From Atkinsonella hypoxylon (lineage: Eukaryota; Ascomycota; Sordariomycetes; Hypocreales; Clavicipitaceae): 64,000 nucleotides of DNA. The stretch spans positions 40,674 through 104,673 of the forward strand of contig JFHB01000105.1 of NCBI GenBank assembly GCA_000729835.1, written 5' to 3'. Under the pieces are notes generated by a model. The model was given only the letters and a program-made list of their open reading frames with translations, was not told the DNA's origin and searched no databases. The position numbers and the translations under genes are program-made. Positions 24,477 through 35,258 of this stretch are shown here, piece by piece; the first letter of the stretch is position 1, and every line of letters starts with the position of its first letter.

Positions 24477-25608
24477 GATGAACGGTTGGAATGCAGGTAA
24501 ATTTCTGGGCAGGTATAGTAGACAGGATGACTGGAGTGTCGCGAATCGAAAGGAGAATGTTCAGTGCAAGAAATGTGAAAACGAAAGAACGACGGCTGGC
24601 GGCAAACAGTGACGTAGATTCGGGTCATCGCTGCGAAAACTATCTGTCCATCAGGAGAAGGGTCCGCTGGAGGTGGAGGCATGATATTCAAGTCCAAGAC
24701 TACGCCAAGTGGACTAGATGGGGGGACTATTCCGTAGATGGGGGACTAGATTTTGACTAGATGGGGTGGTCCCGTTGTTCCGCTCGCTCAATCCCCCATC
24801 CTCGCCGTTGCGTTGAATCGACTCGGAGCATCGGGCGGTCGAGCTAAAGTTTGTTTCGCAGCCACCGACGACCCGATGCTCATGATAGCTTATGCTTATC
24901 TCAGATGCAGAATGGCAGATGCGCACGCAGCATATGCGATGCAAATGCATCAGGACAATGTGTTATAGTGGCATGTCTCTAAAGCTGGTGCTGAAGTCCC
25001 TGTTCCTGTTGTTTATCAATAACAGTTACAATGCACTGCGAGGTTCTTCTGCATGCTTAGTATATGCAGGTCTTTTTCACCGCCTGTCCAGATGGGTCAG
25101 GGAAAAAATGGGGTCTGTCTGTCCTCTTTAAATCTTTCACCCTTCACCTATCTTATCCGAGGCTGAGGACCCAATCAGAGAAGCTGTGATGTCCATGGAA
25201 ACCACCTGCTCCCTCTCCCCTAAATTACCCTAAACCCTCCACCGAAACTTCAAGACATGAGGCTCTCAAACGTATTCTATTTGTTCCCCTATCCCGATGC
25301 TATAAAAGTGATTTCATTCCTCTGCGCCCTTATCATGTCTGCATGTGAAACCGGCTTTTGCACATCCTATCCACTTAACCAGTCCCGTTCCCATGCATCG
25401 CGTTATACGTCGTTGTCTGCTGAAGCTCAAGATGGTTGTTCAGCGGAGCCTCGGTTGACGAAGACGCGTCTCAGTCTTGCCAATACTGAAGTTAGATCCT
25501 ATTCGTGTCTCATCAGGACGAGTACAAAGTAACAGATTCCCGAAAAAGATATTCACAAGTGGTTTTGCGAAACAAAGAGGAGGGAAGAACAGCACAGCGG
25601 CCCAGGGC
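24477..25608. other. spacer, no gene seen
   Basis: The region upstream of the sulfotransferase-like gene and downstream of the dynamin-like gene. It contains a short imperfect repeat of CTAGATGGGG at 24714-24769. A 91-codon frame at 25257-25532 starts with a hydrophobic stretch but has no other support. Confidence 0.4.
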
Positions 25609-27775
25609 CTAGGCTTCCTTACCTTTTGACTGTGGCCGGAACTTGCACAATTTTCTTAGTTGAGCCAGCGCATTAGAATGCAACTCTAGCCTCTGCTTTA
25701 GTTTGATGCGCTCTTGTGCTGCTGTTGGATTCTCAGCAGCCAATTCCAGAACCTCTGCGTCGTGTATGTTGTAGATGTGTGATGGCTGGAACACGGTTCG
25801 TAGTTTCTGGATCAGGCAACATTCAACGCCTAAAGTGCTAATATCATCAATGTACTTCTCGAGGGTTACCTATGAAGCGAACGTTAGTCTAAGATTCTTT
25901 TTCTTCGGAGAGCGCCCAGCCACTTGCATTATAGTAAGCCTCCATGTAGTCGGCAGCTAGAGCGCTGCCATACCACTTCGCATCCATGTCCGTGCCTGTA
26001 GTCAACAGGCCGACGAGTGCTTTCTTTGGTATCCGGAAGTACCTGGGGGAAGAGCTGCATGTATAATGATCGAGTTTTTCGATCTGTTTTAGAGCCTCCC
26101 TTTCTCGTCTTTCAGCTTGGGCTTTCAGAACTTTCTCGGTCAGAGCATTGTTGTAGGTTATGGGATGGAGAGTCTGATGGGGCAGGAGAAGCTGTGCAAA
26201 TTGTTCTTTCAGGTTTTCCGCTAATGTGTCTAGGGAGACAGATATCTTAGAGCCGAGTCTGTCAGCTGTTTCTTCGACCGCGACATAATGGATCATCATA
26301 TGGCTGATGTTATTTACCTCCGCCAGCAAGTTGCTAGCCAGAGACTTCGAGATTGCCTCCCACGGCTTACATTGCTCAGAGAACAATTCGCCAACAATCA
26401 TGGGATTAAAAGTGCCCGGAAGTTCGCAGCCTCGGTTCCGGTCAATAAGTTCACCGACCTCATCGATATAAGTCGATCTCAGGACTTCATTCTCGGCTAA
26501 GCGCATGTCGTTTGTATCGATTTCGTCTTTCAAGTCGACGATCACTCTGCTGCGCCCTTTTCTGTGCATCTCGTCTTTGAAACCTGCCAGTAAAGACTGC
26601 ACCACGGCTCGAAGGCGTCGCTGAAAACCCTCCGCGGATTTTGCGCTACCAAAGAACGGATCACTGTAGTTGCCATCAATAGCGGCGTTGATAAGGTCAT
26701 AGTATCTGTGACTGATTTGAAGGAGGTAGCTTCTCTGCTCGGCAATGTTCTCACGTGCCTCACCAAGCCTTCTTAGTTTATTCTTGCATTTGGAAATGCC
26801 TTCTTCAACATCCTTGATCAAATGAGGCAGATGAGTAATGATCTGATTTTTCAACACCAGGCTCAAGCGAGTCCTGAGGGCTACCACACCGACCGTAGAT
26901 GAGTCCAGCGTTGCCCATACACCTCGGGAAAAGAAAGCATGTTCAGCATCGTCCCGTTCTTGAGAAGAAGCATTAGCCATGACCATTTGGTAGTCACGAT
27001 TCTTCAAGACATGCCAGCCTAGGTGAAGACAAACGTCCTCATTCTGAGCTAATCGCACATAGGCAGCTTCACTCTCAGATCCTTCGTCGAGAGTGTCCGG
27101 CTTCGTGATGACGCCAAGAGTTCGATCACCTTTGGGATCATACTCTCTGGCCAGACGAGTCACTCTCTGCAAAGCGAAATCGCTTTTTGCTGAGACAACT
27201 GCCAGAATGATGCTTCGTGGTTGAGATATATATCTCTGCGCCATTTTTTCCACAGTCTCGGCATCCTCATCTGATTGAGCGCTGTTACCGGCCTGGAAGA
27301 GGCCTGGGAGGTCAATCATAGTGAGATGTGGCTGCTCAGGGCCGGAAATCTCGATGCGCAATATATCATCGCTAAAGTTTGTGAGATTTGGGCCGATACC
27401 CATCGCGGCCTTGGCAAGCTCAATGACGTTACCGAGGTCAAACACACCATCCTCGAATTTTGGAGAGAACTTCTTCAGTTCTTTCTGCTGGGGTTGAGGA
27501 CATTTTCCCCCTGGGATAATGGATATCTTTACGCCCTCATGGGGGTGGCGCCGGAGGGAGAATTCTGTGGCAAACCGAGTGCACAGATTGTCCTTGGTAG
27601 GGAAGGCAATGCCAGATATAGCCTCCAAGACCGAGCTTTTGCCCGCAGACTGATCGCCTGTCACCACGATTTCTGGAAGCGCTACATGGCGGTTGATGCC
27701 CTGCTCACGCAAGTTGTCGATTGTATCAAGCAGATATTTGTGCTCGGTCGATGGTATATCGACGGCAACAGCCAT
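25609..27775 (-). CDS. dynamin-superfamily (Mx-like) GTPase
   Basis: Exons 25928-27775 and 25609-25869 give 702 residues. The N-terminal GTPase has G1 GDQSAGKSS (residues 40-48), the G2 Thr in the following switch region, G3 DLPG (~155) and G4 TKPD (~223). The stalk follows, and the GTPase effector domain lies near the C-terminus, ending with a basic tail. No PH or transmembrane segment is seen. It belongs to the fungal Mx/Vps1-like group of soluble dynamin-related proteins; the precise role is not known. The intron at 25870-25927 appears to use a GC donor (AAT|GCAAGT) and the acceptor CTTCATAG. Only this joins MEAYYN to VTLEKYIDDISTLGVE in frame; reading through stops after 12 codons. A GTAAGG near 25613 could allow a further 3' exon, so the C-terminus is slightly uncertain. 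Confidence 0.85.
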
Positions 27776-28166
27776 GTTGACTGATTTGAATTCAATTTTA
27801 CCAGGGTAGAGAGTTCAGAAAGGTTATAGTTCGTCTTGACAGTTCATAAGAGCGAGATTAAAGAAATAGGGCGTCATTAAAGGGTAACTATTTACCCAGC
27901 TGCAAGAAGACGAAAGAGAAGAGAGAGAAGTACGAGGCAGGCTCACAGAGTTGTGAGTTGTGAGTCTATATATTTACAGAATAGTGGCCTTCCAGTTGTT
28001 CGCAGTGGCAGCAAATATCACCGACCGCAGATGCTGGCAGCTGCACTACCTCGCAGCCTAGGGCAATGGAATATAGGCAAGTAAGTACCAGTCAACATAT
28101 CGCATCAAAGGCTATCTGCTGAGTGCCGTCATGAGGCTTTACGATTTCTTGACGTGTATATGGAAT
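27776..28166. other. promoter of the dynamin-like gene / 3' end of pha2
   Basis: 391 bases with tandem genes on the same strand on either side. A TATATATTTA stretch at 27967-27976 lies about 190 bases upstream of the GTPase ATG and could be its TATA region. No gene is seen. Confidence 0.4.
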
Positions 28167-29341
28167 TCATCTGTGTCTCTCCCAACTACCTAGCCAGCGC
28201 CATGTTTGGGCAATTTGACTGATTCCTTCCAATGCACCTTTGACCCTTCCATCAAGATCATGATACTTGTGGCCCTCAAATTCCACAAAGAATATATATT
28301 GAAATGGTGCTAATAAGCTTGGACGACTGTTGATGCTCGTCAGATTGAGGTTAAATTTCTGGAAACAACTTAGAACGTCGGCAAGAGCACCGGGTGAAGC
28401 ATGCGGCACTGTAAAGGATACAAGTGACTTGCTCCCTGATTTTGCAAATGACCATCTTTGCAGGTCCCAGTCCCTGGGAATAGCTGAGTTGGTGCCGATG
28501 ATGAGAAAGCGTGTCGTGTTATCTTCTCGATCTTCTATATTCTTGCCCAATAAATCTAGGCTGTACAAGCTTGATGCCAGTTGATTGGCTATGGCAGCCC
28601 ATGTCCCCGTCTCATCTTGACTAACAATTTCGGCAGCCTTGCTTGTCGAACTTACTTCAAATATCTCGACGCCTTTGAGGTATGTGGATATGAACATGTT
28701 GCACTGGCCAAATGCTTGAGGGTGCGAGTACAGTCGTGTGATGTGACGTAGACTGCTCAGCGGTGCTGATCTGGGCTTAGAGGGACTCGGGTTTGTTGCT
28801 GTTGGGGTGCAAGTTCCTGATTCCTCATTGAGCTCGTCGAATTTCCCTTTAGGGTCCTTATAACCGAGCAGACAGTGATGAACGTCAACGAAGATCTCGC
28901 CATCCACGGTTATGTCCTTGTACAGACCATCCCGATCGGCAAGATTGTCGAGTGTGAAAACAACAGATCCATTGGTCGAGTTTTCAAATGGCACAACTCC
29001 TGCTGTGACATTTCGGTGTTGAGTTTCATCAAAGACATCTTATGACGCAATGTTAGAAAGAGTGTCATTAAGCCTCTTGAGCAACGGGAACCAGGGTGTC
29101 TCCATTCTGATGGGGTGAGGTGGGAACTACGCACCATCGATAGTGACGACAGGTCGCAACTCCCACTTCTCCTCGGGGAACACTTGCTGAACAGCCTGTA
29201 TGCAGAGTTAGCCCACATGGAAACATTTTCGATATATTCATTCATTGTTCCAAGCAAAGGAGACACTGGGACGCTCACCTGATGTGAATACGAAGCAGTT
29301 GGCCCGAGGAAGCTGACGACTGATTTAGAATCAGTTGCCAT
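28167..29341 (-). CDS. pha2: prephenate dehydratase
   Basis: This enzyme converts prephenate to phenylpyruvate, the committed step of phenylalanine synthesis, in the cytosol. Exons 29279-29341, 29135-29195 and 28167-29038 with introns of 83 and 96 bases give 331 residues. The catalytic domain begins FLGPTASYSHQAVQQVFPEE and contains VPFENSTNGSVV; the Thr-Arg-Phe catalytic motif is NTTRFLIIG. The C-terminal ACT regulatory domain (SFTVPHASPGALADVL) includes INSRPS, equivalent to the ESRP motif that binds phenylalanine for feedback inhibition. The first two exons are short and invisible as long frames. The length and domain order match yeast Pha2. Confidence 0.92.
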
Positions 29342-32300
29342 GATGCTGTAAATGCCGGGCAAATTGCCGAGCAACGAACGCACTCAAGCCTCCTCCAGCT
29401 TGGGTATTGAGGCAGCTCCGATACGTTTTGTCCCGTGGTTGAAAGGGCTAGCGGGAGTCGTGAAACAACGTTCCTCGTGCAACCATGAGCCAGCTTGTGT
29501 GGCACAGAGCAACGTCGGGTTTCAAATACCCGGAACTTCCGATGTGATGCCCTCTTGAGTCGTCGGCGCGCGTTCCAATTACTAGCGAGCCAGTTATTGG
29601 AGGCGATATGTGTGAGATGGCGCGCCACCGCCGCCAGGAAATGCTATGCGCTGCCAAGTCACCCAAGTCACTGGCTACAAAGGGCGCGAGGGTTTTTTTT
29701 TTTTTCCTTTTTTTCCTTTTTTTCCCTTTTTTCCTTTTTTTTTAAAAGTGGGACGACGGTTGAGCGCCAAGAGGTTGGTTGGTGGGGTCAAAGCTCGAAG
29801 TGTCCCAAAATCGGAGTTTTATCCGCAGCTGGCTTTGGATAGCGATACGCATGCCATCTACAACTGCATGAACAATGTCTAGCCGAAAACTATAAGGTTG
29901 AATTCCAACAACATGGCTCTGCTAGCGTCACATTTGAGTCTCAGTGAGGTGGAGTTTTTCTGGTAGGTTGCCAACTTGGTTGTCCTTGCTTTCAATCCAC
30001 GAACCTCAACACCAACCTCATTTTCTTTGATGCGCGACATGGGACAACCATAAGGATCGGCAAGTGTTTGGCACATTTCAAAATTGAGTATGTCCATTAC
30101 AGGCATGCTAAACCCATTGATAGGAAACACTACCAGTTCGAGGCCCCTAGAGAAAGGTCCGCGAGATTCGTGCCGTTCTTCGGTGGCCTAGCTGGTAGCA
30201 TGCTTGCATTTCAAGCACTCTGCGAATAGGCCTTTTCCGGATGCCGCCTTCCGAATCTTAGGATGATACATCATCATCAACATGAACCTCCCGGTGCTCC
30301 ATGTGGTTGCATCGCAGTCAAACGCGGAATACGGAGTAGCAGGCGGTGTGGTGTGGCTGCACAGACATCAGCCCAGCCTGCACGTCATGCAGGACTCACG
30401 AACTTTATGGGATAGCACCCGCAACGCACAGCCGGTCACGAGAACCCGGGAACATGCATGGCTGGTTAGTCGTGGCAGCTAATTGTGCTGTGTCTCCGAT
30501 TCCTTTGATATCATCGCGGCTTCAGCGCAAGATGTTCTTGGGGCTAAAATAATTGAAAGCATGTAGGCTTGCCGACTTTTGCTGCCGTGCGCGTCTCGCG
30601 TCTCGCATCTCGCATTTCGCGTCTCGCGTTTCATTCAGGTCCGTGAGAACGAGCAGAGCGGCATTTAGAAGCCTTGCAAGCCAAAACCGCCAAGTGGCCT
30701 TGCCCCCGACACTTGATGCTCCTGCGGCCCGCCCGCTGATGCTGCTGCTGCTGCTGCTGCTGATGCTGATGGGAATACGGAGTAATACTTATCCAATGCT
30801 CTGAGCTCACGCACTCTGCAACGCGACACATGCACTTTGAGGGGGGTTCGTCCTGGAAGATAGCGACAACAGGCTCCGGTTTATGATAGATGACCTGGGA
30901 ATCCGGATGTAGACTGCTGCCCTAAATACTACCCTGCGTGCCACGTTTATGGCTCAGTGGGATGACATTATGTAAAATGCCGACTCCCTGGGCGACGGTG
31001 TCCAACAAGATAACAAGTTCTGAGTTGATGACCAAGTCGGCGTCTAGTGCACATACTCGGCGCTCGGCGCATCATCAGCGTATCAGGGTTCAGTGATTGA
31101 ACAAACAAGATGCCACCACTCATTCAACTCAACAGCCCAATGGAGAATTTTCCTCTCACTCATATCGCGTTATGGGACCACGGAGCACCCCATGCAACAT
31201 CAATTTTTACGACGGAGGCACGAAGCACATACGTGCGTAACAGAGCACAGAGCACAGAGCACATTACCACCCTTCGTTTCTCTTATACTACCTTAAGGGA
31301 CTCGGCCTCGTGATGTAACTATTCATGCACCCGACTACGTCAACAATGACGCAGGCCATACGCTTCAAAATAGTGTACGCACGCTTCATATGCTTGCCCA
31401 TCGAGTTTCATGTCTCGAATGGGGGCTCGATCAACGAAAGCCACCAAGTAGTAGATGATGATTGTACGGAATAACGTGCTGGGAAAACTACGGAATGGGT
31501 TTTATTTTTATTTTTATTTTTATTTTTATTTCTTTGTTTACACAAATACTAGCACCTGATACATCAATGCTAAACCCAAGGTGTGTGGTAAGCTGACGTG
31601 CAATGCTTGCCGTGCAACCTGGACACGATAGGGAAAGCTGTGTCATCGGGCTTCACGAGTTCCAGCCATATTAAAGTTTACTTTATAACAATTCCTGTAC
31701 GGCTAACCCGTGCATACCCGTTTTTATATATCAAAACATTAAACTTGCTGTTATTGAGCACGAGAGCTGTCTGGTGTCGTCCTTTCGCCAGAAACAATTC
31801 GTCCAGGTCAACAGGTAGCTAGATAACTTACCGCCTGATCAACTGGGTGTATGCAGATATCCATTCAACCTGGGAAGTCGAGAACGGAGACGGGCTCGGT
31901 AAGGCAAAGAGGAAAGTCGCCGGACTTGACTTGCAACTCTAGGGTGCTGGGTCGGCCCCTCCTTCCCTTTCTTTTTTCCACCTGCGTGCATGGGTATTTA
32001 TTTGTGAGGATTCTTGACTTTAACCCAGCTGGTGATTGGCTTAGGCCTTGATCCGCTCGCTGATGTTTCCGCCCCCGGGCTTTCTTTTTGTTTAGCCTCC
32101 CCTCCGTCAGCTCATTGACGATGTCGAAACACCGCCTGTTTCATCCTATGTGTGCTGGCGCCTATCATGATGGAGCTGGACGAGGGGAAGTCTGACGGGC
32201 GGGTCTAAAGTGGAGACAGGGGTCTTGACATTACTCATTAGACTGTGTGCCCTGTGGTCCGTACCCCATACGGAGTATAAGGTAAAAAGGTGGTTGTGGA

Positions 32301-34139
32301 GGCCCCACGATGGCAGCCACGATTCCAATGACGCTCCGGTTTCTGTTTGTCTCTTGCACATCAAACACGAATGACGGACGGAAATGTGTAAAATCTGCAG
32401 GTGATAAAGGTGCTGTATGATTGCAGATGGATATCAGCTTCGGAAGTCTGATGTGCAGATACCCGTACATGCGAAGGATCATTTGCCAACGGCGACTACG
32501 AGAATAACTGCAGGGATCCCGAAGGACTCACTTGCAGTCGGCATGCGTGGAAAACATCTCGAAGTTTGGCAAAGGTTTTCATGATCCCCCGGGGTCAGGC
32601 TTAACTGAACTGTGCTTCACTTCTCGATTTCCCTAGGGAAGTCGCAGAGTGGTTACCAACAGCAAGTCAGCCAATCACATGGGAGTTTACAGGCTATAAT
32701 AGATTTCTAGACTTTAAAAGGGCAATAGAAGCTCCACTTATCCGTAAGTTTAAAAGGTGTTCAATAGCGACCAACTACGCCGAACGGAGTATAGTACGTA
32801 TAGTACCTTGCTATCGAACCACCATCTCTGCATAATCTAGGTGTGTGGTTTATATTGTGTCCAAAAGGACACCGTTTGGTAAAGGTACAAAGGGCGTTGT
32901 CTGTTGCCACAGGGAATTTCCCGGTCTACCACGTCACCCAACCCCACGTTGTGTCACCAACGTGGCTTCACCCGCCGCAGCCCCATCTCGTTATCGCGAA
33001 CAGGGAGAACCAGGAAGCATCTTTGTAATTCTTCTGCAAGGCTTGAGCTTCACCTCGCAAATATGCCTCCCATGAGACATTGTTTGCTAAATGCAGCAGA
33101 CAAAACATCTCAAGAGGTCGTGGGACATTGTCTCGTGCTGAAACTTGCTTGACGTCCTGTGCTTAATAAATATGGACAACCGGTTGTGATAAACCACAAG
33201 CAGACATGCACATCCTCATGACAATGGCATTTGGGTGTCATGAGTCAAGGGACGTTGATGGAATACTTGTCACGATACTACTCAGTAGTGAACTTTGATA
33301 CTTCTATTTACTAGTCACGTCTGAATAAGATTGATGACACCGGAGATCCTCCGCCCGCTTTTTTTCTTTCTTTTTTTTTTCTCTAAATTTCTAATAACCA
33401 TGACGCCTAGGTGTTGCCACCTCTTCAACATACTTACCGGGTGTTATGATACTGTGCGGTGAGTGAGAAGCTCCGTAGTATTTACTGTACTATACAAACT
33501 GAAGGTACCACCATGGCACGGTTAAACATCCCGACACCGATAACCTCGATCGCCCCACCAAGTTAATAGTCGTTGCCAAGAAAAGAATTGAACACGGTTC
33601 TTTTGTTTCGTGTCAAGTTCTTCCTTCGGCCTCAGTGAAGGGAAGGATCAAACCGCATTGAAGCTTTGTTGACTGGATTCCATTCAAGGGGTAATGCTTT
33701 TGGTGCTCAACGCAGCAAACACATTGATGATGTGTTTGGGTTATGACGACAACCATGTGACACTAATGGTAAAACGACGCGTACGCCATTATAGCCTTGC
33801 CATGTTGATGAAGACAGGGTGCAGAAAGCAAGTGGATTGACTTTCGCGGCCGGCACCTCGCAGACGTCAATTGGAAGGGAGCGGTGGATTGGAAGCGCTG
33901 GCGACGGGGCGGAAGTCAAAGAGACATGGAGCCACAAAGGAAATAAATGGGGCGCGCCCACGTTGGCGAGTTTCAACTTTGTCCGCTAATTCGCATACGG
34001 CGACAGCGAGCAGGCAGCCAAGCCGTAGCCACTGACTGACTGACCGACTGACTGATGCAGCGGTTGGCCGTGTGAGATTAGATTGCAGGGATCGCCCTGC
34101 CGGAGACTGGCCTCAATCCGGTTCAAACGGCGCCCGTCG
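29342..34139. other. 4.8 kb gene-poor stretch
   Basis: No credible coding region was found on either strand. It contains simple repeats: a T-rich tract with regular CC interruptions at 29694-29743, a CTG run at about 30736-30763, and a TTTTTA run at about 31500-31530. Three TACGGAGTA motifs lie near 30330, 30776 and 32269. A cluster of short CTCGC(G/A)TCTCGC repeats lies at 30591-30632. Confidence 0.45.
29694..29743. repeat. T-rich low-complexity tract
   Basis: Runs of 6-13 T separated by CC or CCC, about 350 bases upstream of the pha2 start. A simple sequence tract. Confidence 0.85.
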
Positions 34140-34450
34140 GGCTCCTGCGTTGGTTGGTTGGTTGGTTGGTTGGTTCAGAGGGCAGGCATGTCGAAACTCG
34201 TGTGCTCAAAAGTTCGATTGACCCGACCAGACAGTAACTAAAGCCACACTCCCTGGTGTCCGTCTGTGTCCGTCTGTGTCCGTCTGTGTCCGTCCGACAG
34301 CACGCGACAGGTGAGCAGGCGCCAGACCAGTTGCAGCACCTTTATAGACACCTTTATAGCTGCCTTAGGTACCTTGGTAGGTAGGTACCTTTTACGCACA
34401 GCGGCACTGTAGCTGTACACCTCAAAGTACCTAGGTACCTACCTCTTTGC
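34140..34450. repeat. cluster of short tandem and inverted repeats upstream of ste11
   Basis: Three simple repeats sit close together: GGTT units at about 34150-34174, three and a half copies of the 11-mer GTCCGTCTGTG at 34257-34296, and an inverted set of ACCTAGGTACCTACC-type words at 34361-34443 (for example ACCTTGGTAGGTAGGTACCT facing AGTACCTAGGTACCTACCTC). The last could fold as a hairpin. They lie 0.8-1.1 kb upstream of the Ste11 start. Confidence 0.7.
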
Positions 34451-35258
34451 GGAGCACATCAACGTCCTAGGTTCCTAGTAGTCTTGCCTATCGGCAGGCG
34501 CAGTCACTGGAGAGATCTCCTGAGTTCGGCTAAAGCGCCTCAACCTCAACTGCCCCATGGGCCCCCCCAACCTTCGATTTAGCACCACCTAGGCGGACCG
34601 TGTAAGCAGCCGCAGCCCCAAACAGCTGTAGCCACACTGCAATCATCAATCCGAATGGACTTGGTACCTTCCTGCCGGAACACACCCCTGTCGGCCCGCG
34701 TTTTACATGAATGATTTGCTTCACGCAAGAAAGAAAAAAAAAAAAAAAAGAGGCACATCGTGTCTGGTCGGCCCGTGTGAGCGAGTCCGCTAAACCACGG
34801 CCCCGCCAGGAGGCGGCTCCAGGAAGGGACGGAACCTTGTTGCTAAACCCCCAGCCCCCCCCCCCCCCCTTGTGGGCCAACTATTACGACTTGCTTTTTT
34901 GTATTATTATTCACCGGCGTCCCTCCGTCACCACTTTGTCGGTTTCTGCTGACGACCAACGTCTCAACGTTCGCTTTTGCATCGCAGCATTACGCCTCGA
35001 CCTGCCAGCGTGGCACTTTGCTTCTGCGTGCAACACTCCCAGACTGAGGATCTGGTATCAACTAAGCGTCAAGGGATCGTCAGGAGAGTCCCCCTTCTCG
35101 CCTCACCAGTTCATTGTACACCCTCATTGCGCGCCGGCTTCCCTGTCGCCCGCTTGACCCGGTTCCCATCGGCCGCTCTGTATCCGACCTCAGCAGTGAT
35201 TGATTAAGGCACTCTCGCCCGGGGGTCAAGTCGATCGGTCATATCTCTACCCACAGTC

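Noticed and set aside
25257..25532. 91-codon plus-strand frame with a hydrophobic beginning
   Set aside because: The hydrophobic part is not a clean signal peptide, cysteines and serines look random, and no promoter or splice context supports it.
29646..29842. Phe-rich frame over the T tract
   Set aside because: Produced by the TTTTTCC low-complexity run; not protein-like.
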